This document shows positions 32,579 to 42,051 of a DNA stretch of 64,000 nucleotides, piece by piece. The notes beneath the pieces are model-generated. The model was given only the letters and a program-made list of their open reading frames with translations, made no database searches and was not told the origin of the DNA. Every line of letters begins with the position of its first letter. Within the stretch, counting starts at the first letter, position 1. The stretch lies in assembly GCA_016841525.1 (NCBI GenBank), contig JAENYZ010000001.1:186001-250000 (forward strand). The letters are read 5' to 3'. The stretch comes from Anaerolineaceae bacterium. GTDB lineage: Bacteria; Chloroflexota; Anaerolineae; Anaerolineales; Anaerolineaceae. The translations under genes were made by a program, and so were the position numbers.

Positions 32579-33826
32579 ATGCGAAATTATTTTGTGCTTC
32601 TCAAAGACTACTTACTTATACAACGAAGTGGTCTTTTTGATTCCGAGTACTATTTCTACAATTACCCCGATGTTCGCCAGGAAAAAATCAACCCGATTTG
32701 GCATTTCATCCAATTTGGTTGGCGTGAAGGAAGAAACCCCTCGCTGTATTTTGACACGAAGTATTACCTCGCTAATAATGAAGACGTGCAACAAGCAGGG
32801 ATAAATCCACTTTCCCATTGGCTTTTAACAGGCTTGTATCAACAAAGAGAGCCGTCTCCCTTTTTTCAGTCACCTAAAGCATTTAACAAACAAAATATTG
32901 AGGGTGATAATAAAGGATTATTATCCAGATACCTGACTTGCATTCTGAAAAACAAAAACAAAATATTAAAGCCTGAACCACGAGATTTCTCTTTTCAAGA
33001 AGATAAGGATTTTATAGATCGACTTTATCAAAAAAAACATGGGCATGTGATAAATTATGTAAATCCACGCAAATTCACCGAAAAGATGCAAATTTACAAG
33101 TTGTATTATCGAGAACCAATCCTGCAGACTTTAGCAAATAAATTTCTTCTCAGACAATTTATAGCCGATAAATTGGGTGAAGAATACCTGGTTCCACTGA
33201 TCGCTGTTTATGATGATATTGATTCAATGTCAATTAATAATCTCACCAATCAATTCGTCATCAAGGTCAATCATGGGTCAGGTTGGAATATCATCTGCAG
33301 AGATAAATCCCAGCTCGATTGGGATCATGCAAAATTTAATTTGAATCAATGGTTACATACAAACTATTATTGGAAGTTTCGTGAGTGGTGCTATAAAAAT
33401 ATTCCGCCAAAAATCATTGTCGAAGCATTGCTTTTGGATGAAAAGGGTAAAATACCTTCCGATTATAAAGTTCATTGTTTTAATGGCTTGCCCAAAATGA
33501 TCGAGGTTCATTTCGATAGGTTTTCTAATCATAGAATCCTGTATTTGGATTTAGACTGGAACATCCTCCCATTTCATAAATCTTATAAGCAAAGTTCTGA
33601 AAAACCCCCAAAACCCGCCAATATTCAAAAAATTATTGAGTTTGCAGGGAAACTTTCTAAAGGACTCCCCTTTGTTAGGGTAGATTTTTACCTTATAAAC
33701 GAAAAACCATATATTGGGGAGATGACATTTCACCCCGGTTCAGGGTTTTCAATATTCCATCCTCAAGAATGGGACGAAATCATCGGCGCTTGGTTTGATA
33801 TCTCGGATTTTTATCAAGAAAAATAA
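32579..33826 (+). CDS. TupA-like ATP-grasp protein with N-terminal YPDV repeat module
   Basis: 415 residues. Residues 1-105 form the repeat module shared by four enzymes of this cluster: SGLFDSEYYFYNYPDV...INPIWHFIQFGWREGRNPS, then YYLANNEDV...INPLSHWLLTG. Residues about 140-410 match the TupA-like ATP-grasp family of polysaccharide proteins: KFTEKMQIYKLYYR, LVPLIAVYDDID, FVIKVNHGSGWNIICRDKS, SDYKVHCFNGLPKMIEVHFDRF, FVRVDFYLINEKPYIGEMTFHPGSGF. ATP-grasp enzymes join an amine or hydroxyl to a carboxylate, so it may attach an amino acid or acid group to the glycan. No signal or membrane segment. It follows rfbD after 25 bases and may be in that operon. Confidence 0.83.
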   Translation: MRNYFVLLKDYLLIQRSGLFDSEYYFYNYPDVRQEKINPIWHFIQFGWREGRNPSLYFDTKYYLANNEDVQQAGINPLSHWLLTGLYQQREPSPFFQSPKAFNKQNIEGDNKGLLSRYLTCILKNKNKILKPEPRDFSFQEDKDFIDRLYQKKHGHVINYVNPRKFTEKMQIYKLYYREPILQTLANKFLLRQFIADKLGEEYLVPLIAVYDDIDSMSINNLTNQFVIKVNHGSGWNIICRDKSQLDWDHAKFNLNQWLHTNYYWKFREWCYKNIPPKIIVEALLLDEKGKIPSDYKVHCFNGLPKMIEVHFDRFSNHRILYLDLDWNILPFHKSYKQSSEKPPKPANIQKIIEFAGKLSKGLPFVRVDFYLINEKPYIGEMTFHPGSGFSIFHPQEWDEIIGAWFDISDFYQEK

Positions 33827-33864
33827 TTTCCAACTAAAAAGAAAATCCTTCGCTCCAGTGAGTA

Positions 33865-33873
33865 TGATACAAT
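33865..33873 (+). promoter_or_regulatory. Extended -10 element before the DUF616 gene
   Basis: TGATACAAT (TG, A, TACAAT), 87 bases before the GTG start at 33960, in a 133-base gap. Confidence 0.4.
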
Positions 33874-33959
33874 TGCAAAAAATCAAATAAATATCTCATC
33901 AATGATTCTGCTTATCGGTCAAATCCCTGTTTCTTTTTAATAAATAGCCAGCAGGGAAG

Positions 33960-34919
33960 GTGAGCACTTTCGCAAAGTTGAGATTGTCGAGAAGGAAGAT
34001 TGAATTGAACACCAACAGACGCTGCGTTTTCACCACACTCATTGGCGATTATGAAGCATTAAATGAGCAAGAAGTTTCAAGAAAATCCGCTTTGGATTTC
34101 ATTTGCTTCACAGACAACCAAAACTTAAAGAGCGACACCTGGAAAATCATTCCAATTGACCCGGTCCTGCCCTATGACAGTGTGAGAAGCGCAAAAGCAA
34201 TCAAAATTTGCGCGCATCAGTACTTGCCCAATTATGATACATCGCTTTATATCGACAACAGCGTGACTTTAAACGTAAAACCAGAGGATATTTTTACCGA
34301 TCTTCATTCAGAAGCATTCGATATGATTTGTTTTGAACACAGCTTCAGAAAAAATCTGATGGAGGAATTTGCACTCGTTCTCAAGCATGAATACGACAAA
34401 CCCAATATCATCATTGAACAACTGAATGCCTACAGCCTGATTGATTCGAGGTTGGTTTTTCAAAAGCCTTACTGGGCAGGATTCATGATCAGAAATCACA
34501 ATGCGCCATCGATCATCAAGGCCATGGAAGATTGGATGGTGCAAATCATGCGTTATTCAAGGCGCGACCAGCTATCGCTGAATTACATTTTACAAAAACA
34601 CAGCCTTAATTTTAAAGGTTTAGAGATCGACAACCGTCATTCCCAGTATCATGATTGGCCGACATCTACCCGGTATGGAGATGTTTCCTTAAAACAAAGC
34701 CTGTTTACGAACATTGAAAGCAACCTCAGGGTCATTGCGCAAGAAAAGGAAATCAATCGTTTAAAGCAGCTGGTTTGGGAGCAAAATCGGAAAATCGATC
34801 TGCTGCAAGAGCAAATTAAGTTTTATTCCGAAAGTAAGAGCTGGTTGATCACAAAGCCGCTGAGGGCAACATTCAATTTATTCAGGAAGAATAAACCTGA
34901 AAACTATGATGAAAAATGA
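33960..34919 (+). CDS. DUF616/TOD1-like glycosyltransferase with coiled-coil tail
   Basis: 319 residues. RCVFTTLIGDYEALNEQ, LDFICFTDNQNLKSDTWKII, SAKAIKICAHQYLPNYDTSLYIDNSV and AGFMIRNHNAPSIIKAMEDWM..RRDQLSLNYIL match the DUF616 glycosyltransferase-like domain, in which D-N-S replaces the usual DxD. The last 60 residues are a short coiled coil (EINRLKQLVWEQNRKIDLLQEQIKFY) and the tail SESKSWLITKPLRATFNLFRK. The same SKSWxxTxPxR tail ends the next gene. The start is uncertain: GTG 33960 has AGGGAAG unusually close. Acceptor and donor are unknown. Confidence 0.72.
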   Translation: MSTFAKLRLSRRKIELNTNRRCVFTTLIGDYEALNEQEVSRKSALDFICFTDNQNLKSDTWKIIPIDPVLPYDSVRSAKAIKICAHQYLPNYDTSLYIDNSVTLNVKPEDIFTDLHSEAFDMICFEHSFRKNLMEEFALVLKHEYDKPNIIIEQLNAYSLIDSRLVFQKPYWAGFMIRNHNAPSIIKAMEDWMVQIMRYSRRDQLSLNYILQKHSLNFKGLEIDNRHSQYHDWPTSTRYGDVSLKQSLFTNIESNLRVIAQEKEINRLKQLVWEQNRKIDLLQEQIKFYSESKSWLITKPLRATFNLFRKNKPENYDEK

Positions 34920-35066
34920 TAAATTGAGGTTCTAAAGTTTTTATTATGGAACAATTACGATTTATATTAGAGCAGAACGATAAGTTTCAATACTCTGAAT
35001 TTATTCTGGAATTTTTTCAGACAAATCGTTTGTTGAAAATATTGGTTTTGCTTTTTGGGAGAATTG

Positions 35067-36494
35067 ATGGAGCCGATTAAAGTCGTCTTTTTTACACACG
35101 AAGTAATAAATAGCCCCCTTAAACATTTAAGAGTTGTAGGTCCAATCTCATTTACAAATATGGAATTCAAAGCTGTAACTGATACAAAAGAGGACATTTA
35201 CAATTATATCGATGACGCAAATATTATCGTTATTCAGAGAACCTTTCCTGCTGATGTTCCCCTTTTTACAAGAATATATGAAGCTTCAAGAAAACTAAGA
35301 AAGCCTTTGGTTTATGATCTTGATGACAATTTGCTGATTTTGCCAAAAACCCATCCGGATAGAGAAAATTATTCGATCTCAAGGGGATTACTGCCAATGC
35401 TGCATGCTGCCTTTGCTGCAGATTATTTAACAGTATCAAGTGAATGCCTAAAACAAAACTTCTCAAATGTAAATCCAAATATTTTTATCCTGCCAAACTT
35501 GATAGATGATAAAATTTGGAAATTCAAGTCACCCACAATTGAAGATCATGATTCAAAGCTTACCATCGGTTACATGGGAGGAGATTCCCACACATCAGAC
35601 CTTGATTATATCGCTCCAGTGTTGACTAAAATTAAAGAGCAGCATCCAAATAAGGTTAGGTACCACATTTACGGCGTCAAACCGCCGGAAGCACTTTTAG
35701 CCTTTAACGATACAGCTTGGACACCGATAAAAACATACCAGTACGAAGATTTTGCTAAAGAATTTCAAAAAATATCTTTTGATATTTTTATTGCCCCTTT
35801 GTTAGATAATGAATTTAACCGTTGTAAAAGCCCAATCAAATTTCTTGAATATACGACATTAGGCGTCCCTGTTATTTGCAGTCAGGTATCACCATATTCT
35901 GAAGTAATAACTGACGGGGAAAATGGCTTGCTAGCAAACGACCCTGATCAATGGGATGAAAAAATAAATTTGCTGGTTTTAGATCCCGAGCTTCGTTACC
36001 GATTAGCCGTTAACGCGCAAACGCTTGCTGAAGACAAATATCTAATGTCCAAAAATTCAGACCAATGGCTTAATACTTATCGGAAAATCAATGAACATGG
36101 CATTTCTTCTCCTAACCAGAAAGATCTTTCCGAGAATTTTATTCAATCCATTTCAGATCAATTATGTGAATATCACGCTCATATCGATGCTGAATTGGCA
36201 GAACAAAGGATTAACATAGATAGGAAAAACAAAACCCTGGCCAGACATAAAGAAGAAATCCATGACCTGAAAATTAGGATCCAGAACATGGAAAACAAAA
36301 TAAAAGATCTTCAGGGTGGAATAAATTGTTTACAATCAGAATACCAAACACTTCAAACAGAATATCAAAATCTTCAAAGAAATCTAGAAGCTTGTGAACA
36401 ACAACTTTTACAGTACGCACTCAGTAAAAGTTGGCGGTATACAAGGCCGTTCAGAAAATTAAAACGCCGAATTTTGGGTGATAAAAATGATTAA
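35067..36494 (+). CDS. GT4-like glycosyltransferase with C-terminal coiled coil
   Basis: 475 residues from the ATG at 35067, which follows GGGAGA; the track begins at TTG 35055. The catalytic part (1-340) has the GT-B layout: KPLVYDLDDNLLILP, then TIGYMGGDSHTSDLDYI, IFIAPLLDNEFNRCKSPIKFLEYTTLGVPVICSQVSPYSEVI, the last being the nucleotide-sugar site of GT4-type enzymes. Residues about 375-460 are a long coiled coil with YQTLQTEYQNLQ repeats. The end, YALSKSWRYTRPFRKLKRRI, is a basic amphipathic tail also seen at the end of the preceding DUF616 protein. Sugar and linkage unknown. Its stop overlaps the next gene's start. Confidence 0.83.
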   Translation: MEPIKVVFFTHEVINSPLKHLRVVGPISFTNMEFKAVTDTKEDIYNYIDDANIIVIQRTFPADVPLFTRIYEASRKLRKPLVYDLDDNLLILPKTHPDRENYSISRGLLPMLHAAFAADYLTVSSECLKQNFSNVNPNIFILPNLIDDKIWKFKSPTIEDHDSKLTIGYMGGDSHTSDLDYIAPVLTKIKEQHPNKVRYHIYGVKPPEALLAFNDTAWTPIKTYQYEDFAKEFQKISFDIFIAPLLDNEFNRCKSPIKFLEYTTLGVPVICSQVSPYSEVITDGENGLLANDPDQWDEKINLLVLDPELRYRLAVNAQTLAEDKYLMSKNSDQWLNTYRKINEHGISSPNQKDLSENFIQSISDQLCEYHAHIDAELAEQRINIDRKNKTLARHKEEIHDLKIRIQNMENKIKDLQGGINCLQSEYQTLQTEYQNLQRNLEACEQQLLQYALSKSWRYTRPFRKLKRRILGDKND

Positions 36495-38193
36495 AGACAT
36501 TTATCACTACATTATCATCGAAAGAAGCAAATTATTCGATAAGGCTTATTATTTACAAAATTACCCCGATGTGCTCTACGCTGATGTTGACTCCTTGTGG
36601 CATTACATTCGGATTGGATGGAAAGAGGGAAGAAATCCATCTCAAAGTTTTAACACAAATTATTATCTTAATGAAAACGCAGATGTTAAACGGGCCAACA
36701 TCAACCCACTAATCCACTACATTAAATTCGGACAAAAAGAAGGGAGAGCGGCGAACCCGGTGCCGCAGCCTGGCACTGGAAAGTATAATTTTGAGCCTGA
36801 AAAGAGCAGCCCTGAAACAGAGATCCCAATATTTGATAAAGAGTATATCCAAACCCACACAAAGAAATTAGATGAGGATTTGGGATTTAAAAAGATAAAA
36901 ATTTACGGTTCTGAGATTAATTTGGATGATAAATCAAGAAATGATTCTGAAGACATCACACTTTATGACACAAAAATCTCCATAATCATACCGACAATTA
37001 ATGCTGGTGACGATTTTGATTTTTTAATCAAGATGCTGCTAAACCAAAAGGGTTTTCGTGAAATCGAAATCGTGATTGTAGATTCTGGGAGCTGTGACCA
37101 AACACTTGAAATCGCCAATCGATATAAGGCAAAAATAATTGAAATTCCAAATGAAGAATTTTCTCACTCACATGCAAGGAACCTCGGTGCAAAGAACGCT
37201 TCAGGAGAATATCTTCTATTTACAGTTCAGGATGCCCTGCCTCCTTCACTGACCTGGCTAAATGAATTGGTGACAGCATTGAAGACGAAAGATGTCAGCG
37301 CGGTCTCATGCGCCGAATTGCCTCGCGAAGATGCAGATCTTTTTTACCGTGTAATCAGTTGGAACCATTATGAATTCCTTGGTGTCAACAAAGATGATCG
37401 CATCCTTTCAATGCCTGAGGAAACAAATCATTTCAACCTGCGGAAAAATGGGCAATTATCTGATTTAGCATGCCTGATACCGGCTGAGCTTTTCAGAAAG
37501 TACCAATACCGATTTTCTTATGCGGAAGATCTTGATTTGGGAATTCGATTGATCAAAGATGGTTTGAAGATTGCTTTTTTAGGCTCAACACGAATCATCC
37601 ATTCCCATAATCGACCTGCGTATTACTTTTTAAAGCGCGGATATGTGGATAATATTTTCCTCTCCGATATTTTCGAAGATTTCAAAATTCCACAAGTGAC
37701 CCTTATAAATGTCATCGAAGACATTGCTTTCAGTTATAACTTTTTAATTAAAAATGTGTTTACTAAGATTCAGGCGTTGATTTTCCCAATTCAATTATCC
37801 ACACTTCATATGGAAGTCAAGCAATACCTTGGTGAGGCTAAAACTTTTCAGTACCCAATAAAGACCTCATATCAGGAAAATATAAACCTTGACCCTGATT
37901 TGTCTGGTTTTATTGAATTAATAATTAATGAATCCGGATATACCCAGATAAATGGCAACTATCAAGGTAATCTGATTGAAGCCATGTTTGGATTTGTCAA
38001 TGTTACATTCGAATATCTCAAGACAACGCATGACATCATTGATAAACCTTTTATTGAATCGTTGACAGCGTGTTTGACTAAAGAAATTTCAATCCTGGCT
38101 GGTGCACATTTAGCATATGCATTTATCAATCGATCTGATGAGGATCAAGAGTTGGCAGCTTTATTACATTCAATCTTGAAGGCAAACGTATGA
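36487..38193 (+). CDS. GT2 glycosyltransferase with N-terminal YPDV repeat module
   Basis: 568 residues from ATG 36487 (overlaps the upstream gene by 8 bases; the track uses GTG 36478). The repeat module covers 1-90: KLFDKAYYLQNYPDV..DSLWHYIRIGWKEGRNPS and YYLNENADV..INPLIHYIKFGQKEGRA. The GT2 domain (about 160-400) begins ISIIIPTINAGDDFDFLI, has VDSGSCDQT and HARNLGAKNASGEYLLFTVQDA (metal site QDA for the usual DxD), and continues with FSYAEDLDLGIRLIKDG, the ED motif. A C-terminal region of 150 residues has no known motif. It resembles rhamnosyltransferase-type GT2 enzymes, consistent with the dTDP-rhamnose genes upstream, but the sugar is inferred. Confidence 0.83.
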   Translation: MIKDIYHYIIIERSKLFDKAYYLQNYPDVLYADVDSLWHYIRIGWKEGRNPSQSFNTNYYLNENADVKRANINPLIHYIKFGQKEGRAANPVPQPGTGKYNFEPEKSSPETEIPIFDKEYIQTHTKKLDEDLGFKKIKIYGSEINLDDKSRNDSEDITLYDTKISIIIPTINAGDDFDFLIKMLLNQKGFREIEIVIVDSGSCDQTLEIANRYKAKIIEIPNEEFSHSHARNLGAKNASGEYLLFTVQDALPPSLTWLNELVTALKTKDVSAVSCAELPREDADLFYRVISWNHYEFLGVNKDDRILSMPEETNHFNLRKNGQLSDLACLIPAELFRKYQYRFSYAEDLDLGIRLIKDGLKIAFLGSTRIIHSHNRPAYYFLKRGYVDNIFLSDIFEDFKIPQVTLINVIEDIAFSYNFLIKNVFTKIQALIFPIQLSTLHMEVKQYLGEAKTFQYPIKTSYQENINLDPDLSGFIELIINESGYTQINGNYQGNLIEAMFGFVNVTFEYLKTTHDIIDKPFIESLTACLTKEISILAGAHLAYAFINRSDEDQELAALLHSILKANV

Positions 38194-38257
38194 GAAATGC
38201 TTTTCACAATGTTTGTAACATGAAGGTAATTACTGTGAATATTTGGAATGTCAATTT

Positions 38258-39484
38258 ATGAAGATTTTATTCTTGACCCATCAATTTTTTCCTGAGTACC
38301 AAACTGGGACTGAGAGGTTTGTCCTAAATAATGCTTTGATGGCGCAAAAGTTTGGCAACAAAGTAAAAGTAGTCACATACAGCTACTACGAAAACGCCTT
38401 TTATGATCAAGAGATCCACGGGATATTATATAAAGAATTTTTCTATGAAGGAATCCCTGTTCTAGCATACAAATTAAAAAGAATTCCCGAAAACATCAAC
38501 CTCGTTCTTGAGAATAAAGACCTGTCACCATTTGCAAAATCGGTATTGGATGTTGAAGCACCCGATATCATCCATGTTGGGCACTCAATGAGAATGCATG
38601 AATTCATCTGGTCGGCAATAGACCTGGGAATTCCTTATATTATTACGCTAACTGATTTTTTCCTTCTTTGCCCGAAAGTCAATCTGACACCTGATAAATT
38701 CAGCCTTTGCAGCGGTCCTGGAGGGGGGAAAGCATGCGCTGAATTATGCCCGGAATTAGGGGGGAAGTTTATTTTTTACCGACTCTCCAAATCAAAAGAA
38801 ATCCTAGAAAACGCAATGAAGGTTATTTCCCCATCCAACTTCGTTGCAAACATCTTCCAAAATGAGTATCCTAATATTTCGGTACAAATAATTCCTCACG
38901 GTCTTTCTTCCACCCACATTAAACAAAACAATAATTATTTGGATTTTGATGACAAGATTGTTTTCGGATACACTGGCAGCTTAATACATCACAAAGGTGT
39001 GCATATCTTAGCAAAAGCATTTTCAAAAACTAAATCAAATAACGTCAGACTGGTTATTTATGGATCAGGCCAAGACGACTACATGAAACTCCTAAATGAA
39101 ATCCTTGATGAGGAAAAACGGGTAACCTATTATGGTAAATACACTTCAAATGATCTGGGCAAAATATTCGGTAATATGGATGTATTAGTTGCTCCATCAA
39201 TTTGTTATGAAAATTACCCCTTTGTTGTTCATGAGGCTCTAGCAAGTAATGTGCCAGTAATTGCACCTAATTTAGGAGGCATGGCAGAAAAAATCAAAGA
39301 TAATTTCAATGGATTCACTTTTTTACCTGGTGATGTCAACGATCTGGCTCAAAAAATGGAGGAAATTATTAAGAATCCTGTTATTCTCAACGATTTAAAA
39401 CAAAACATCAAAAATCAGATTATTGTTCCGACCATAGAACAAGAAGCTTATGCCTATTTCAAAATTTACAAAGACATAAAATGA
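38258..39484 (+). CDS. GT4 family glycosyltransferase
   Basis: 408 residues from ATG 38258; the track starts five codons earlier at TTG. The N-terminus MKILFLTHQFFPEYQTGTERFVLNNA is the acceptor-side start of GT4 enzymes. The domain IVFGYTGSLIHHKGVHILAKAF and VLVAPSICYENYPFVVHEALASNVPVIAPNLGGMAEKI, which contains the E-x7-E donor site, marks the retaining GT4 fold. A cysteine-rich insertion (CSGPGGGKACAELCP) appears in the first half, as in several polysaccharide GT4 proteins. Donor and linkage unknown. It ends at a long gap, so it closes this transcription unit. Confidence 0.9.
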   Translation: MKILFLTHQFFPEYQTGTERFVLNNALMAQKFGNKVKVVTYSYYENAFYDQEIHGILYKEFFYEGIPVLAYKLKRIPENINLVLENKDLSPFAKSVLDVEAPDIIHVGHSMRMHEFIWSAIDLGIPYIITLTDFFLLCPKVNLTPDKFSLCSGPGGGKACAELCPELGGKFIFYRLSKSKEILENAMKVISPSNFVANIFQNEYPNISVQIIPHGLSSTHIKQNNNYLDFDDKIVFGYTGSLIHHKGVHILAKAFSKTKSNNVRLVIYGSGQDDYMKLLNEILDEEKRVTYYGKYTSNDLGKIFGNMDVLVAPSICYENYPFVVHEALASNVPVIAPNLGGMAEKIKDNFNGFTFLPGDVNDLAQKMEEIIKNPVILNDLKQNIKNQIIVPTIEQEAYAYFKIYKDIK

Positions 39485-39847
39485 ATAGGTAAAATTTATC
39501 CACAATCAAATTTTGATTATTTCAGTTGGTAATGTTTATCCATGTGGAAAAAATAGAGTTTTGTTTTTCCAAGTGAATTTATACATCAACAAGATTTAAT
39601 TTTCATTTTCAGGTTTAGTCTTTCGCTTGTCCACTGAGGATTTAAATTCTCTAATTAGGCATCTGGCATCTGCCAATTAACCAATTCTGAGAAATTGTTT
39701 TCCTTTCAAAAAATCAACAAGTGCCCAGCCTAAAACATATATGATTTTTGCAGTTAATCTCACATTTCAATCGCTCGAGAGGATTAAGATAATGATTTCG
39801 GTAAATGATACATTTCACTACCCCTGATGATTCATGAAAATCAATGC
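39485..39847. other. Non-coding gap of about 360 bases inside the polysaccharide cluster
   Basis: AT-rich, no convincing ORF; a 65-codon minus-strand frame at 39714 looks like chance. It contains one exact TTATCCACA at 39496-39504 and TTATCCATG near 39537, too few for an origin. The promoter of the next gene lies at its right end. Possibly a remnant of an old insertion or gene loss; I see no proof. Confidence 0.4.
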
Positions 39848-39856
39848 TGGTATAAT
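39848..39856 (+). promoter_or_regulatory. Extended -10 promoter of the two-domain GT2 gene
   Basis: TGGTATAAT (TG, G, TATAAT), about 40-50 bases before the proposed non-ATG start. It supports a transcript that begins well upstream of the track's TTG at 40099 and so covers the missing N-terminal module. Confidence 0.6.
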
Positions 39857-39897
39857 TATCGAAATTTTCAAATCTAAATTTAAGAGGGACTAAAATT

Positions 39898-41925
39898 CTG
39901 AAATCATTCATTGTTCGTCAACTCAGACTTATCCAAGACTATTTCACCATTCGCAGGAGTGGTCTTTTTTATCCTGCCTACTACCAAAACACAAATCCCG
40001 ACAGCAAACGTGCAAAACGAAACCCGATCCTCCATTATCTTATTTCTGGCGCAAATCTAGGCAAAGACCCTTCCCCAGAATTCAGCACCAGTTATTATTT
40101 GCATCAATATCCAGATGTACAGAAATCCGGCATCAACCCTTTCGTACATTACATCCTTTACGGCAAAGATGAAGGCAGGATCATTCACCCTATTGAATCC
40201 TCAAAGTACCAGGGCTACGCAAACTGGGTAAAGAAGTACGATTCGCTCACATTGGACGATTATGATTTGATACATTCTCACATTGCCTCCTTTGGGAAAC
40301 GTCCACGTATTTTAATTGCGTTGGTAATACCAGAGGATTTCAAGAATTTCGATTGGGTTAAACACTCGATTTCTTCTGTCATTTTCCAAATTTATCCTCA
40401 CTGGCAGTTGAATATTTTCTGTGATGACGAACACAAATCAAAACTTGAACCAATTCTCATGGAATTCGGTAAAAAGACACACAAAATTGCGATTTCTTAT
40501 ATCAACACCAATCAAGATTTAGCACTACATCTAGACGAAGTCATTAATTCCGAACAGGGTGGATTCTTCATACACCTTTTACCTGGTACGGTTTTGCGAG
40601 AACACACCCTTTACCTGATCGCAAACGAGATCAACCACTTCCCTGAAGCTGAAGTTATTTACACTGATGAAGACCAGCTCAATGAGCAAGGAGAAAGATC
40701 CTGGCCGTTTTTCAAGCCCGACTGGAATCCTGATCTGATATTTTCACTTAATCTATTATCTAACGTTGCAGTTTTTAAAACTGACTCCCTGAGAAGAATT
40801 GGCGGAATGCCATCCGGACAAAATAAGGATATTGATTTGGATTTGGCTTTGCGCATCTCCGAAGTTATCCCGGGTTCACGCATCCAACACATAACCCACG
40901 TAGGTGCACATCGTCTTTATCAAAAGGACAAACAAGCGACCAAAGAAGCCCACTTCCAGACCATCAAATCACATTTTAACAGCCTAGGAAAAGACATCAC
41001 CTTAATTAAAACGGACAGCCCTTATTGGCGTATAAGCTATCCAATTCCAGCCCCCGCTCCCCTTGTGAGCATCCTGATACCCACTAAAAATCAGTATGAT
41101 CTGGTTAAAAATTGCCTCGAAAGCATAAGACAAAAAACATATTACTCGAATTACGAAGTACTGATCATCAACAATCAAGTAGAAAAATCGGAAAGCGGCA
41201 GCGCATTCGAATATATCGAAAGAGAATTTAAGGCACAACTCTTAGACTACAATCACCCGTTCAACTATTCTGCAATAAACAATTTCGCTGCCAAGCATGC
41301 AAATGGTGACATATTCTTATTCTTAAATGACGATATTGAAGTCATTGCCCCAGATTGGCTCGATGAAATGGTCAGCCATGCGGTAAGAAAGGAGATTGGC
41401 GCTGTTGGGGCAATGCTTTATTTTCCAAACAACGCGATTCAACATGCCGGTATCGTTTTGCACCCGGATAGGATTGCAGGCCATGCCTTTTACTTACAGG
41501 CGAGAGGTTCCCATGGGCAGAATGATCGGGCTCGTCTCGTTCAGAATTATTCAGCCGTAACCGGTGCATGCATGGCAATTGAAAGGACAAAATTCCACCA
41601 GGTCGGCGGCTTTGACGAAGAGAACCTGCCTGTAGCATATAACGATGTCGATCTTTGCCTCAAGTTGATGCTGGCAGGTTACCGTAATTTATGGACGCCG
41701 TATGCAGAGCTTTATCACTATGAGTCAGTCACACGAGGGCTTGATAACACAGAAGAAAAACTGAACCGCTTGAGAATGGAAGCCAGGTACATGCTCAACA
41801 AATGGGGTTCATTTATTTTGAATGACCCAGCTTACCACCCAAATTTGAAAAGCTATCCATTTTTCTCATTAGCAGAACCGCCTCGCGCCCCAAAGCCCTG
41901 GCTATCCCAGGATTCAATCAATTAA
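39898..41925 (+). CDS. GT2 glycosyltransferase with YPDV repeat module and a non-ATG start
   Basis: The track starts at TTG 40099 (608 residues), but the frame is open to 39856 and codes for the first repeat of the shared module: SGLFYPAYYQNTNPDS..NPILHYLISGANLGKDPS, then YYLHQYPDV..INPFVHYILYGKDEGRI. The upstream stretch holds no ATG, GTG or TTG; the only plausible starts are CTG 39898 or ATT 39895 behind AAGAGGGA (39882-39889). Residues about 135-340 look like a degenerate first GT2 domain (IYTDEDQLNEQG), and about 385-640 a complete one: LVSILIPTKNQYDL, FLNDDIEVIAPDWLDEM, VTGACMAIERTKFHQVGGFDE, YNDVDLCLKLMLAGY. About 675 residues in all. Donor unknown; related proteins build O-antigens. 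Confidence 0.82.
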   Translation: MKSFIVRQLRLIQDYFTIRRSGLFYPAYYQNTNPDSKRAKRNPILHYLISGANLGKDPSPEFSTSYYLHQYPDVQKSGINPFVHYILYGKDEGRIIHPIESSKYQGYANWVKKYDSLTLDDYDLIHSHIASFGKRPRILIALVIPEDFKNFDWVKHSISSVIFQIYPHWQLNIFCDDEHKSKLEPILMEFGKKTHKIAISYINTNQDLALHLDEVINSEQGGFFIHLLPGTVLREHTLYLIANEINHFPEAEVIYTDEDQLNEQGERSWPFFKPDWNPDLIFSLNLLSNVAVFKTDSLRRIGGMPSGQNKDIDLDLALRISEVIPGSRIQHITHVGAHRLYQKDKQATKEAHFQTIKSHFNSLGKDITLIKTDSPYWRISYPIPAPAPLVSILIPTKNQYDLVKNCLESIRQKTYYSNYEVLIINNQVEKSESGSAFEYIEREFKAQLLDYNHPFNYSAINNFAAKHANGDIFLFLNDDIEVIAPDWLDEMVSHAVRKEIGAVGAMLYFPNNAIQHAGIVLHPDRIAGHAFYLQARGSHGQNDRARLVQNYSAVTGACMAIERTKFHQVGGFDEENLPVAYNDVDLCLKLMLAGYRNLWTPYAELYHYESVTRGLDNTEEKLNRLRMEARYMLNKWGSFILNDPAYHPNLKSYPFFSLAEPPRAPKPWLSQDSIN

Positions 41926-41930
41926 TATTT

Positions 41931-41966
41931 TCTCCCCGATTTTCTGAATTCAACAATCGGAGATTT
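41931..41966 (+). terminator. Probable terminator after the GT2 gene
   Basis: TCTCCCCGATT / AATCGGAGA with a two-base bulge and a 14-base loop, then a short T-run, 5 bases past the stop and just outside the IS element. Confidence 0.5.
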
Positions 41967-41967
41967 C

Positions 41968-41985
41968 CAGAGGCTGTCTAAAAAG
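41968..41985 (+). repeat. Left terminal inverted repeat of the IS
   Basis: CAGAGGCTGTCTAAAAAG; the adjacent bases complete an AGAGGC...GCCTCT hairpin followed by TTTT. Confidence 0.8.
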
Positions 41986-42051
41986 ATGGCCTCTTTTCTA
42001 TTAAAAAGATAAAAAACAAAAATTTGGAAAAAAACACAAAAAAAGTAGCAA

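Noticed and set aside
34946-35080. 44-codon ORF (MEQLRFILEQNDKFQYSEF...) in the gap before the GT4 gene, overlapping its start
   Set aside because: No ribosome site at proper distance and composition like non-coding AT-rich DNA. Overlap with the next start could be chance.
39714-39911. 65-codon minus-strand ORF in the long gap before the GT2 gene
   Set aside because: No ribosome site or recognisable motif, and it overlaps the real start of the GT2 gene.
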